DNA of 64,000 bases. It comes from Thiohalocapsa sp. PB-PSB1 (GTDB taxonomy: Bacteria; Pseudomonadota; Gammaproteobacteria; Chromatiales; Chromatiaceae). The notes below the pieces were generated by a model. The model did no database searches. It was not told where the DNA came from and was given only the letters and a program-made list of their open reading frames with translations. The position numbers and the translations under genes are program-made. The stretch's first letter is position 1. The number at the start of each line of letters is the position of its first letter. Location: contig CP050890.1 in the NCBI GenBank assembly GCA_016745215.1, positions 2,418,001 to 2,482,000 of the forward strand. Reading direction: 5' to 3'. Of this stretch, positions 53,051 through 62,319 are shown in pieces.

Positions 53051-53379
53051 AGCAAATTAGCACAATTTTTGGATCTGAGGGCAGGATCCGAAACCGACCA
53101 GCAGTCCCAACTTCACTTCACTTGCAGGCCATTCAGCGGCCGGGCTCGCGTGTGGCTGGGCTCATGTATTCTGGAGCAATGTCCGACGGGGCGCTGACTT
53201 TGTCAAGGGCGCCGTTTTGGGACAAGATCGGTGAGTCCAGCGCCCAACCTTGTTTTTGCATTCAAGGGATCGGAATCGAACCCGATTTGGATGGAGGCAT
53301 AACAGACATCCTGGTAAGTGATTGTGCAGAAACAAGCTAAACAGGTTTTTGGCTTGGGTGTCGCCTGCCGACTCATTCG

Positions 53380-53821
53380 GTACCGCTATCGGCGCCGATA
53401 GCGGTATCGGTATCGGTATCGAACTGACCAACCCAATATCCGCCAAGCTCCTCGCTGACCGCGTAGCCACGCTGTCCGAGCGCCGTGAGCATGGCCACAA
53501 GACGATCGAGCAGTGCCTTTTGCTTGCTGTTGTGGTCTGCGGACAACGCTTCGCATACCAGCGAGCACGTCCTCAATCGCAGCGCACTCCAGCGCCGAGC
53601 CTCGTGCGCTTTCAAACGACCGGCGTCGATCCCCGCTGGTCGCTTTGCCGTTACCCTCGGCAATGTTCAGCGCGATGGCCTGCGATGCGCGCCTACGATG
53701 TGCACAGGCGTTGATACTTCGCGTTACGCTGTCCTTTCACATGCTCGCAGTCGCGCTAGGCCCAGCCGATAGACTCGATGGCCGCACGCTAGACGTCGAG
53801 CTTCTCATGACCGAATGGCAT
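53380..53821 (-). pseudogene. Decayed four-helix-bundle (23S-IVP-like) gene, copy B
   Basis: On the - strand from 53821: MPFGHEKLDV-stop-RAAIESIGWA-stop, then in another frame ALNIAEGNGKATSGDRRRSFESARGS and further shifts, ending in GATACC-type hexamers at about 53390-53420. It is inverted relative to copy C. The full repeat extends to about 53935 with GTAGCGGTTCATGAATAACC at its outer end. Confidence 0.65.
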
Positions 53822-54154
53822 AGGGCGTTTTCTCTCTCGATTCCGATTCCTATTCCGATAGCGACCCGATCCCGATTGCACTCCGCCAATGTCTGGATAG
53901 CGTTGTATAGGTTATTCATGAACCGCTACTAAGCGCCACAGCCAAGCCTTGGCAATAGGCTTGGGCGCAGAGTTTGAAGGAGGGTGCGCACGACTTGTTT
54001 TCGATCCTTGCCTTCGGGGCGCGCTAGGCGGGTTGCACCTCCTGCCGCGGCTGCCTTGGTAGAGAGATTTGCATGGAAATGCCAATCCTGGCCAAATATC
54101 CTTCATCTTTCATCTGCAACCAAACCGTCGAAGGAAAAGCTCGCGTCTCTTGCC

Positions 54155-55675
54155 ATGAAGCATCTTTTGATCAAAATTCCGCTTGCTCTCTCGTTTTTAT
54201 TGCCGGTCCTGACCTGGGCTGCCATTCCGGCGACGCCGGTGATGACCCTCTACAAGTTTAACGGCCCGCTGCAAGTGCCCACCTATCAGGTCGGCGCCAA
54301 GGGTCTTGGGGCACGTGCTGGTAGTTTGACCCAAGGTACCTCGGTGATTCCTTGTCTGGTGGTCAGAAACGGGCGTGCACTCACCGATGCCAAGGGTACG
54401 CCCTTTGTCAGCTTCGACATCGTGGTCGACTCGTCCAAGGCATCCGGGCTATCTGCCACCAAAGCCTTCGAACGTGCCTTCGCCCAACGTCAGTCTCTGC
54501 GGGTACAAAATCATCATTGTCCGCCGAATGTGCGCCGGGTCATCAACGTACGCAATCTCTACGCCCTGGAAAAACCGCCATTTTTCGACCCTCCCGGAAC
54601 AGGCAATGCAACAGCCGCCGAACGTGAGGGCAAGAGCGAACTCGACCAGATCGTGCGTCGCTTCCACAACTCCGCTCAGTGTGCTGGCGTCAACCAGCGC
54701 TTAACCGGACGCCGCGCCCGGCTCGCATCCGCCTGGGATGATTTTATTGCCAAAAATCGTGGACGTTGGGATAAGACCACATTGGCTCGTGCCAAGCACC
54801 TGGACTACAGCATGCGCACTGCGATCTACGAGGGCCATCTCGATCGCGGATGCTCCGCTTACGGCGCCTGCGAGCGTAACGTGGTGGTGCTGTCGGTACG
54901 CAACCGTGCTGTCGGTCAATGCCTGAAACGGCAGGGCTGCCGCTTCGCTGGCGATTTTCAGGGGGTCTCGTCAGATGTATCCCAATACAACATTTGGGAC
55001 GCCTATCTGACCCAAATCTCGGGTTTGACCGCCTGTTATTTGCGCACCGATCTGGCCGATAAGGATTTCTACGACCGCGTTCAGGCCATGTATACACAAA
55101 ATGTTGAAGATGCCGAGCGTATTCTGTATGGAAGTGAGGCCGACCTGCGCGCGCTCTTTCCCGGAAACTCCATGTCCGATCTGACCAGATTGCGTCATTA
55201 TTACCATCCGCCAGCCATGGGCAAATGCTTTCCGCAGCAGAAGCGCGTGGAGTATATGTCAGGTGCGGTCGCCGAAAACGGCCCGGATCATGCACTGATT
55301 GCAAATACCCGCATCAAGGTTGGCGCCAAGGTTGCTGGTGGCTATCGGTTCCAAGAGTTTCGCTTTGATCAGGAAGACTGGGGTGATCGCATCCGTATCG
55401 AGGATAACTACCCCGGATTCGTTGTGGACGGACGCAAGGTACGTCTTGGTGGCGGTGGTGGATGTACTGCTTATGGCGTATCCAAAGGTTGTCGCTTTTC
55501 TAAAGTCCAACGCTATCGACGTACACCGAGTTGGCTGACCGCGGGCAAGCCCATGGGACTGCAATGCAGCATTCAGGATCGCGGCGAGTCCTGCCGGGGT
55601 AGTGGGCGCAGCAGAACGGTCACCGTTGGCGGTTCTTGCGATGTGGATATGATGCCGGTTACTGGAGTGCGCTGA
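54155..55675 (+). CDS. Secreted cysteine-rich protein, unknown function
   Basis: A 506-residue protein with a clear signal peptide (MKHLLIKIPLALSFLLPVLTWA). The mature region has at least a dozen cysteines, several in close pairs (DRGCSAYGACERN, CLKRQGCRF, GGCTAYGVSKGCRF, CSIQDRGESC), implying disulfides in the periplasm or outside. No catalytic motif or known domain is evident. The start at 54155 is set by the signal peptide; upstream in-frame codons are antisense to nothing known and carry none. It is flanked by inverted copies of the four-helix-bundle repeat (53.38-53.94 and 55.68-56.3 kb). Confidence 0.72.
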   Translation: MKHLLIKIPLALSFLLPVLTWAAIPATPVMTLYKFNGPLQVPTYQVGAKGLGARAGSLTQGTSVIPCLVVRNGRALTDAKGTPFVSFDIVVDSSKASGLSATKAFERAFAQRQSLRVQNHHCPPNVRRVINVRNLYALEKPPFFDPPGTGNATAAEREGKSELDQIVRRFHNSAQCAGVNQRLTGRRARLASAWDDFIAKNRGRWDKTTLARAKHLDYSMRTAIYEGHLDRGCSAYGACERNVVVLSVRNRAVGQCLKRQGCRFAGDFQGVSSDVSQYNIWDAYLTQISGLTACYLRTDLADKDFYDRVQAMYTQNVEDAERILYGSEADLRALFPGNSMSDLTRLRHYYHPPAMGKCFPQQKRVEYMSGAVAENGPDHALIANTRIKVGAKVAGGYRFQEFRFDQEDWGDRIRIEDNYPGFVVDGRKVRLGGGGGCTAYGVSKGCRFSKVQRYRRTPSWLTAGKPMGLQCSIQDRGESCRGSGRSRTVTVGGSCDVDMMPVTGVR

Positions 55676-55784
55676 CAGTAAGTAGCGGTTCATGAAGAAC
55701 CTATACAACGCTATCCAGACATCGGCAGAGTGCAATCGGGGTCGCTATCGGAATCGGAATCGGAATCGAGAGAGAAAACGCCCT

Positions 55785-56250
55785 ATGCCATTCGGTCATG
55801 AGAAGCTCGACGTAGACCGTGCGGCCCTCGAGTCTGTCGGCTGGGCCATAGCGCGACTGCGAGCATGTGAAAGGACAGCGTAACGCGAAGGATCAACGCC
55901 TGTGCGCATCGTAGGTGCGCATCGCAGGCCATCGCGCTGAACATTGCCGAGGGTAACGGCAAAGCGACGAGCGGGGATCGACGCCGGTCGTTTGAAAGCG
56001 CACGAGGCTCGACGCTGGAGTGCGCTGCGATTCAGGACGTGCTTTCTGGTGTGCGATGCGTTGTGCGCAGACGACAACAGCAAGCAAAAGGCACTGCTCG
56101 ATCGTCTTGTGGTCATGCTCACGAAGCTCGGACAGCGTGGCGACGCGGTCAGCGAGGAGCTTGAGGATATCGGGTTGGTCAGTTCGATACCGACGCCGAT
56201 ACCGATGTTGATACCGATACCGATACCGACGCCGATAGCGGTACCGAATG
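55785..56250 (+). pseudogene. Decayed four-helix-bundle (23S-IVP-like) gene, copy C
   Basis: Starts MPFGHEKLDVDRAALESVGWA, then shifts to CEHVKGQRNAKDQ, NIAEGNGKATSGDRRRSFESARGSTLECAAIQDVL and VCDALCADDNSKQKALLDRLVVML, in at least three frames. GATACC-type hexamers follow at 56185-56235. The repeat covers about 55679-56305. Confidence 0.7.
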
Positions 56251-56468
56251 AGTCGGCAGGCGACACCCAAGCCAAAAACCTGTTTAGCTTGTTTCTGCAC
56301 CATCACTAAGCAAGGCAGCGTTTTGATGGGCTGATGATAGGGTAGCAAATCCCGTTGCCGACGGTTCCAACGTCGGGTTCCGCTGTGTTGAACCTGTATC
56401 TGAGACGGTGCCGGTGATTGCTATCCGATGTTGTTCGCCAATCGAGGACGCGGGCTGAGTGAATGAAG

Positions 56469-56852
56469 CTAAGACTTATTGCTGCCTTCGACCTGCTTGG
56501 TTGCCCATTCGATGTCCTTGTTGTCGAAGGTCGTCTTGACTAATTGGGCGTATTTTTTAATCTTTTCGTTGGATTGCGGTGTTTTGTCCCAGGCTGGAGC
56601 CGTTGCGATCCACATTTGAATGAACCGCCATGATTGCTCGATACCGTCATGCGGTAGCGTACAATCGGAGCAGTCCTTGCGGATGTTGGCGTATTTGTCG
56701 GTGAACACCTTGTAGGGACCGGGGCATTCGCGTTCCATCAATGGGCAATAGCAGAACAGGCAGTTGAAGTCCCTTGTTACGCCTTGGTGGCAGGGAAAGA
56801 ACTCGCATGCGTCATTTGTGAACCCTTTGAATTTTGTAAACTGTTTACCCAT
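56469..56852 (-). CDS. Cysteine-rich small domain protein
   Basis: A 127-residue protein with a Cys-rich N-terminal half (ACEFFPCHQGVTRDFNCLFCYCPLMERECPGPYKVF...RKDCSDCTLPH), typical of the 'cysteine-rich small domain' family thought to bind metal and sometimes fused or linked to cobalamin-biosynthesis proteins. The C-terminal half (RFIQMWIATAPAWDKTPQSNEKIKKYAQLV) is charged and helical. It lies alone between the repeat C and metK. Function unknown. 56853-57022 has no gene. Confidence 0.8.
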   Translation of the reverse strand: MGKQFTKFKGFTNDACEFFPCHQGVTRDFNCLFCYCPLMERECPGPYKVFTDKYANIRKDCSDCTLPHDGIEQSWRFIQMWIATAPAWDKTPQSNEKIKKYAQLVKTTFDNKDIEWATKQVEGSNKS

Positions 56853-57022
56853 AGCCGTTTGATATTCTATAGTCGCATTCTTCCATCGAGTTGGACTGAA
56901 AGCCGTGCCAAGCCGAATTCTTAAAGCAGATACCCTGTAATACGAGGGTGCTTTTCAACAAGTGACCCGAGCCCGCTGCCGCGACCCCGCGGCGGCAGGC
57001 CCAGTCGGCGAAAGTACCAGTT

Positions 57023-58189
57023 CTACAGACCGGCATCCGCACGCAATGCGTCGGCCTTGTCAGTGCGCTCCCAGGTGAACTCCGGCTCGCTGCGACCGAA
57101 GTGGCCGTTGGCGGCGGTGGCGCGGTAGATCGGGCGCAATAGGTCGAGCATCTGGACAATGCCCTTGGGCCGTAGGTCGAAGTGAGCGCGCACCAACGCC
57201 TCAATGCGTGTTTCGTCGATGCGGGCGCTGCCGAAGGCGTCAACATGGATCGAAACCGGCTCCGCGATGCCGATCGCATAGGCAAGCTGTACCTCGCATT
57301 TGTCCGCCAGCCCAGCGGCAACGATGTTCTTGGCCACATAGCGGGCCGCATAGGCCGCTGAGCGGTCGACCTTGCTTGGATCCTTGCCGGAGAAGGCGCC
57401 GCCACCATGTCGACCGACGCCGCCGTAGGTGTCAACGATGATCTTGCGTCCGGTCAGGCCGCAGTCGCCGACCGGACCGCCGATGACAAAGCGGCCGGTG
57501 GGATTGATAAAGAATTTGGCATCTTTGGATAACATCGCCGCAGGGATGACCGGACGGATGATGGTCTCGATGACCGCCTCTTTGAGTTCGTCGTAGCCGA
57601 TATCCTCGCTATGCTGGGTCGACAGAACAACCGCCTCGATGGCCGCTGGTCGGTTATCCTCGTAGCGCACCGAGACCTGGGATTTTACATCCGGGCGCAG
57701 CCAGTCGAATTCGCCGGATTTGCGCACCGTAGTCTGACGTTTGGTGAGCTGGTGCGCGAGCTGAATCGGCATCGGCATCAGCGCTTCAGTCTCGTTGGTG
57801 GCATAGCCGTACATCAGCCCCTGGTCGCCGGCACCCTGATCGAGATCAATGCCGCTGCCCTCGTTGACGCCTTGGGCGATGTCCGGCGATTGTTTGTCCA
57901 GCGCGATCAACACCGCGCAGGTATTGCCATCGAAGCCCATCTTGCCATCGTTGTAGCCGATGTCGCAGATGGTTTCTCGCACAATTCGTGTATAATCTAC
58001 CGTGGCGTTAGATGTGATCTCGCCGGAGATTACCGCCATGCCCGTGTTGACCAAGGTCTCGCAGGCCACCCGCGAGGTTGGATCGCCGGCGAGCAGGGCG
58101 TCGAGGATGGCGTCAGAGATATTGTCTGCCAGTTTGTCCGGATGGCCCTCGCCGACGGATTCGGACGAGACCAGATAGCTGCGTGTCAT
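57023..58189 (-). CDS. metK: S-adenosylmethionine synthetase
   Basis: A 388-residue enzyme that makes SAM from methionine and ATP. Hallmarks: ESVGEGHPDKLADNISDAILDALL near the N-terminus, GAGDQGLMYGYA, and the Gly-rich P-loop-like GGGAFSGKDPSKVDRSAAYAARYVAKN near the C-terminus. Full length and intact. The start at 58189 gives the standard MTRSYLVSSESVGEGH and follows AGGA. No SAM riboswitch structure was recognised in the 312-bp leader (58190-58501), which otherwise looks empty. Confidence 0.96.
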   Translation of the reverse strand: MTRSYLVSSESVGEGHPDKLADNISDAILDALLAGDPTSRVACETLVNTGMAVISGEITSNATVDYTRIVRETICDIGYNDGKMGFDGNTCAVLIALDKQSPDIAQGVNEGSGIDLDQGAGDQGLMYGYATNETEALMPMPIQLAHQLTKRQTTVRKSGEFDWLRPDVKSQVSVRYEDNRPAAIEAVVLSTQHSEDIGYDELKEAVIETIIRPVIPAAMLSKDAKFFINPTGRFVIGGPVGDCGLTGRKIIVDTYGGVGRHGGGAFSGKDPSKVDRSAAYAARYVAKNIVAAGLADKCEVQLAYAIGIAEPVSIHVDAFGSARIDETRIEALVRAHFDLRPKGIVQMLDLLRPIYRATAANGHFGRSEPEFTWERTDKADALRADAGL

Positions 58190-58501
58190 AGGAGATTCCT
58201 TTGCGGATTGATTGAATGGTGGGTGAGTGAGGGCGCGCCACTGGGCGCGTGCTAGCCTGAGGCGATTGAGTCGGTACCTGTTCAGAAGATCGGTGGTTCC
58301 GGTTTTGATGCAGCCGGATTTCGCCGTATTGCCGATTTTCAAGGCTGTATGATACCTCAGCAGGCCGGCCGCTGTACGCGGCCTCGGTTCAGAGGCCAGT
58401 CAACTCTTCCGGTCAGCTGACAGAAATCATCCATTCATGTTTCGTGTGCTTGCTGGTGAAAATAATTTTCAGCACGCTTTTCCGACTCCTTGCCCCTCGC
58501 C

Positions 58502-59215
58502 TCAGCGCTGGTTTTGCGTGTCCTCCTCCATGAGTGCCAACCGTGCGCGCAGCTGTTCGAGGCGCTGTTCCTCAATGGCAATATCCTCGGCATAGCGAGT
58601 ATTGATTAATTGCATCTGCTCTGCCAGGCTGTGGTTTGCCGCTTCACGGGCAATGCTCCAGCCGGGGTCGACTTGCGTTGGCCGAGCCGTTGCAGTTCGT
58701 TCACCCATCAATACGCTCTCGTCCCTCAGCTGGGCTTGCAGTTGTGCGAGTTCGGCGTTGCGTTCTTTTTGCAGATCGCTGATGCGCCCCTCGGCGCGGG
58801 CGATGGCGCGTTTGATCTCCAAGCGATCGATAAAGGCGTCGGTTCGCGGATTATTTCTGGTTGCGGGCGGTGGCGTGCTGGTTGCGCCGACACTTGCCTT
58901 TGGCGAGCTGTAGCCAAGAAAGACCCGCCGTTCGTTACGTCCACAGGGTTCGTCCGAGAAGGTCGTCACCCCATTTTCGTTGCATTGGTAGGCGTGTAAT
59001 GCTCGTTGCTCTGTCTGCGCTGAGACGCCAGCCGTTAGGGTGAGTAGACAGGTTATGAGGCAATAGAGCGCCAGTCGATGGGCCGTTGTGGCGACAGATC
59101 GCCGGATGTCTGCGGTTTGTGGCGTCGGCGCTGGGCGTGTCGATTGGTCGATGAGGATGATGGGCTGTGCCAAAACCTCGCGGATAATGTTCAGCAGCAT
59201 AATTTGGACTATCAA
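58502..59215 (-). CDS. DUF4124-like exported protein with coiled coil
   Basis: A 237-residue protein. A hydrophobic stretch near residue 50 (LALYCLITCLLTLTAGVSA) acts as signal or anchor; the true start may therefore be internal. YQCNENGVTTFSDEPCGRNERR matches the short DUF4124 motif (Cys-containing, envelope proteins of gammaproteobacteria). The C-terminal 100 residues (RAIARAEGRISDLQKERNAELAQLQAQLRDES, EQRLEQLRARLALMEED) form a coiled coil. Function unknown. Confidence 0.75.
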   Translation of the reverse strand: MIVQIMLLNIIREVLAQPIILIDQSTRPAPTPQTADIRRSVATTAHRLALYCLITCLLTLTAGVSAQTEQRALHAYQCNENGVTTFSDEPCGRNERRVFLGYSSPKASVGATSTPPPATRNNPRTDAFIDRLEIKRAIARAEGRISDLQKERNAELAQLQAQLRDESVLMGERTATARPTQVDPGWSIAREAANHSLAEQMQLINTRYAEDIAIEEQRLEQLRARLALMEEDTQNQR

Positions 59216-59336
59216 TTGCTCTGACCCGATTTATGCCGAATTCATGCTGCCCGAATGGCGGCAGAACCAGGACCGATCCAAGTTCATCCGCTTGGCTAGG
59301 GTCTGGCGCGGCTGGAGGCAATACATGCTCTGGGCT

Positions 59337-59484
59337 AAGGCGATTGCCGGAGAAAAATAGACCAACTGATGCCGGATTCGCGAGGCGGCAACCCGCCCAT
59401 GGTCGCTTTATGGGCGGGTTGCCGCGACGTCGAGGTCGGACGAGAAGACAAGCCAGATGGTCTGTTTCTCGACAGAAATCGCCT
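59337..59484. repeat. Dispersed palindromic element, copy 3
   Basis: AAGGCGATTGCCGGAGA...TCTCGACAGAAATCGCCT, with an internal hairpin GGCAACCCGCCCAT...ATGGGCGGGTTGCCGC stronger than in the other copies. 59216-59336 shows nothing. Confidence 0.7.
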
Positions 59485-59567
59485 GAGTCTGCACGCGCAC
59501 GGGAACTTCGGCTTCCAGGTGGCCTGGCCCATAGCAGCGAATGCTATGAAAGTGGATAGCAGTCGTC

Positions 59568-59870
59568 TTAGGTCAGTCGTTCTTGGTCCCCGGGGTGATT
59601 GTCGATGCGCTCGATGTCGACCTGAACCTTGGTCAGCAGCGCGGCGATGGCGCCGATCGCGGCGAACAGCGGTGCCAGTAAGGTGAAGACTCCACCGACC
59701 GCCAATCCGGCTGTCAGCGGTACCTCCAGCAGCTGTTCTCCGCTAGGTTTGCGAATAATGAGCCGGCGAATGTTGCCATCGGCAATCAGCTGTTTGACGA
59801 AGTCGACCAACTCGCTGCCCGCCAGCGTAACGCGTTCCGTGATGGTGGGTCTGTGTTGAATGTCATTCAT
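59568..59870 (-). CDS. DUF4342-family protein
   Basis: A 100-residue protein: ITERVTLAGSELVDFVKQLIADGNIRRLIIRKPSGEQLLEVPLTAGLAVGGVFTLLAPLFAAIGAIAALLTKVQVDIER. The amphipathic first half plus one long hydrophobic segment is the DUF4342 pattern. Small inner-membrane-associated protein of unknown function; stands alone, downstream of a hydrolase on the same strand. Confidence 0.85.
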   Translation of the reverse strand: MNDIQHRPTITERVTLAGSELVDFVKQLIADGNIRRLIIRKPSGEQLLEVPLTAGLAVGGVFTLLAPLFAAIGAIAALLTKVQVDIERIDNHPGDQERLT

Positions 59871-59951
59871 AGTGGGTATGCTCTTGATTCGGTGTGCTTG
59901 GGTGAATTGTCGTTTGCGGCCTGGGAGTCGCCACTGTATTCAATATTGCCC

Positions 59952-60974
59952 TCAGCCTGCCGTTATCGATGGTTGCTCGCAAAAATGTTGGGTGCGTGCG
60001 GCATCTGGTGGGCTTTCTTCGCCGGACGGTAGCCTGCCTTGCGAATTATGCAGCCAGGCGATGATGTCTGCTTGCACGCGTTGGCCCTGTAGGTCGCGGG
60101 GCAGCATATGCCAGCCTTCACGGTAGAGCACCAGGCGGATGCTGTGATTGTCTTGGGGCAAGCGCCTCAGCATGCGACAAAAGGCATGACGTGGAATGAT
60201 CTCATCGCGCTCGCCATAGAGTAACAGTAGCGGTCCATGTAGTTTGCTCAAAGCCTCCATGGCCCTGTCCATAACGTTAGTCACGCCCCAGAGGGCGTCT
60301 ACCCGGGTTGCTTTGATCACCAATGGGTCTGCGCCCATCGCACGCAGCATGTCAATGTTATCGGAGGGACGAATGCGGATGCCCTTGCCGGTTAGCTGCA
60401 TACCTGGTGCGATATGCGCTAGGCTATCCAGACCAAGGCGCTGAAACCAGGGCATCGCGTCTCGCGACCAGACCGCAGGGGCGATCAGCACCGCGCCATC
60501 GACCGGCAACTCGGATCGACCCAGGGCGTCGATTGCGACGGCAGCACCCATACTCTCACCAATCAGATACAGCCGTGCTTCCTTGTAACGCTGGCGCAAC
60601 AAGCTGGTCAACTCGACCAGGTCTGCGGTCAGCTGCTCGCTGCCATGCCAGCGTCCTGCCAGGGCCGTGGCGCCGAAGCCGCGTTGGTCAACAGCGTAGG
60701 TGGTGATGCCGGCCTCGGCAAGACTTTGGGCCAGCGGCGCGAAGGCGTTGCTGTAATCGTTGAAGCCATGCAGGCCAAGTATAACGAACTGCTGGACGTC
60801 GTTATCAATTGTGCTCGCGGTCCACCGATACAATGGTAGTCGATAGCCATCGGGCATGCGCGCATGGTTCTCGGCGAGGCGAGGTGCGAATGTGCGCGGC
60901 CCATGCTCAACCAGATTCGGTGAGACGCAGCTGGCCAACAACAGGCAGCTTGCGATCAATATTCTGGTTCGCAC
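59952..60974 (-). CDS. Lipoprotein alpha/beta hydrolase (lysophospholipase-like)
   Basis: A 340-residue hydrolase with a lipoprotein signal peptide (MRTRILIASCLLLASC, lipobox LASC), so probably anchored to a membrane facing the periplasm. VILGLHGFNDYSNAF, nucleophile elbow GESMG, acid in YGERDEI and His in EGWHML complete the triad. It belongs to the serine aminopeptidase/monoacylglycerol lipase-like group. Substrate unknown; an ester or lysophospholipid is likely. About 80 bp upstream of the DUF4342 gene on the same strand. Confidence 0.88.
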   Translation of the reverse strand: MRTRILIASCLLLASCVSPNLVEHGPRTFAPRLAENHARMPDGYRLPLYRWTASTIDNDVQQFVILGLHGFNDYSNAFAPLAQSLAEAGITTYAVDQRGFGATALAGRWHGSEQLTADLVELTSLLRQRYKEARLYLIGESMGAAVAIDALGRSELPVDGAVLIAPAVWSRDAMPWFQRLGLDSLAHIAPGMQLTGKGIRIRPSDNIDMLRAMGADPLVIKATRVDALWGVTNVMDRAMEALSKLHGPLLLLYGERDEIIPRHAFCRMLRRLPQDNHSIRLVLYREGWHMLPRDLQGQRVQADIIAWLHNSQGRLPSGEESPPDAARTQHFCEQPSITAG

Positions 60975-61111
60975 ACCTTCATATCTCTTGCATGCCGGTT
61001 AACATTCGGGAACTGTCGGTTAGGGAGTGCGAGCCGCCCAGTGCGCCCTGGAGAAAGTGTCACGATCAAACAGCACGTCTTCCCAAAACATTGAAATACC
61101 GGGACGATGAA

Positions 61112-61179
61112 ACATGGGAAAGGTGTGAAAAAAGGCTTTAGTTTGCCTTATTGTGCAGATCATTTCACACTTTTCCTGG
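61112..61179. repeat. Long inverted repeat between genes
   Basis: GGAAAGGTGTGAAA and TTTCACACTTTTCC (with inner AAGGC / GCCTT) can form a hairpin of about 14 + 5 bp. It has no U-tract, so it is not a plain terminator. Unknown function. Confidence 0.45.
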
Positions 61180-61265
61180 CTCTACCTTGCCAATAGCGAT
61201 GTTAATGTTGCTCGGGTGCTGACTTCGTAGAATATTGACCTATTTCCCCGGATGAAATTTAATTT

Positions 61266-61342
61266 ACCGCAGAGATGTAGAGAACGCAAAGAAGGGAAGG
61301 TCGCCTTAGCCACTCTGCGCACTCTCATGCCTCTACGGTTTA
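61266..61342. repeat. Imperfect inverted repeat, intergenic
   Basis: ACCGCAGAGATGTAGAGA and TGCCTCTACGGTT (with CTCTGCGCACTCT) form an imperfect foldback. Similar CGCAGAG-rich intergenic repeats are common in gammaproteobacteria. The rest of 60975-61761 contains no gene. Confidence 0.4.
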
Positions 61343-61514
61343 TCGTTACGTTTTTTTAAGTCAACATTCGGTGAACGCCAGATTTGTCATGCCCTGATGT
61401 CATGTTTTTTCGGTCCAGATCCCTATCAAATAACTCTGGGCGGGTTGCATACAGCAAAGGGGAGGGTGGTTTGACTAACTCCGATTAGATCATCATCGCG
61501 ATTTATACCTGCCT

Positions 61515-61674
61515 AGGCGATTGCCGCAGAGAAACCTATCAACTGGGGCCGGATTCTCGTTCGCCTTCGCAAAGTGGCAACATGCCCATAGTCGATCTGT
61601 GGGCGGGTTGCCGCGACGTCGAGGCCGGACGAGAAGAGTAAGCCAGGTGGTCTGTTTCTTGATAGAAATCGCCT
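61515..61674. repeat. Dispersed palindromic element, copy 4
   Basis: AGGCGATTGCCGCAGAGAAAC...GGTGGTCTGTTTCTTGATAGAAATCGCCT; the outer 15 bp are near-perfect inverse repeats. The best-preserved copy, with copy 1. Confidence 0.7.
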
Positions 61675-61761
61675 TGATCTCTTTGCTGGATGTCTTCCCT
61701 GGGCTGGGAATAGCGCAGAGTGCACAGGGAATGGATGTCGGTTATGCGAAGCTACGACTTA

Positions 61762-62307
61762 TCAGCCTTTCTTATGTGGTGGTCTTTCTAACTTAGAACC
61801 GTCATAGCCGATCGATTCAACAAAAGACTTCATACGTTCGAATTCAGCATCGCTGAATTCTGGATCGCGCGCCATGATCCAAACATAGTCGCGTTTGGCA
61901 CGGCCGATCACAGTCAGTTGATAATCATCGTCGAGATAGACAATGCGGAAGTCCCCTTTGAAAGGCCAAATGAATTGCATGCCCCATCGTGCATTTGTCT
62001 GCTTGTCCAGCACAAAACCTTTAGGATGATATTCTTTTTTTGGGCCGTCCAGCGCATCCTTGTTGAATGTGAAGGTGGTGGCAATGGTACCATCCGGATT
62101 CAGCGCATAAGATTCAATAGGGTTATGTGCGCCCTTCTCGACAAAGGTTGGGATATTAGCGACCACATACCAATCGCCCATAAAGCGTTCCAGGTCGACG
62201 TAAGGGACTGTTTGCATCGGTTCTCCACCAGCTTCTTCGCAGCCGCTCAATAGCGTTATACATAGGCTCAGCGCTAACAGCGCTGACAGCAGTTTCGAGG
62301 ACTTCAT
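61762..62307 (-). CDS. Outer-membrane lipoprotein lipocalin (Blc-like)
   Basis: A 181-residue lipocalin with a lipoprotein signal (LCITLLSGC). Hallmarks: MGDWYVVANIPTF (G-x-W), YALNPDGTIATTFTFNK and DYVWIMARDPEFSDAEFERM. Bacterial Blc binds lipids at the outer membrane, often under envelope stress. It is the last gene of an operon with a DUF6134 and a DUF1295 protein; such trios often accompany membrane-lipid-modifying enzymes. The lipid ligand is not predictable. Confidence 0.92.
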   Translation of the reverse strand: MKSSKLLSALLALSLCITLLSGCEEAGGEPMQTVPYVDLERFMGDWYVVANIPTFVEKGAHNPIESYALNPDGTIATTFTFNKDALDGPKKEYHPKGFVLDKQTNARWGMQFIWPFKGDFRIVYLDDDYQLTVIGRAKRDYVWIMARDPEFSDAEFERMKSFVESIGYDGSKLERPPHKKG

Positions 62308-62319
62308 GCTGTAACTACC

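Noticed and set aside
53330..56305. Composite transposon made of the two inverted repeats around 54-55.7 kb.
   Set aside because: Neither repeat encodes a transposase and no target duplication is visible; reported only as an open question.
58190..58501. SAM riboswitch upstream of metK.
   Set aside because: No SAM-I, SAM-II or SAM-IV consensus helices could be recognised by eye.
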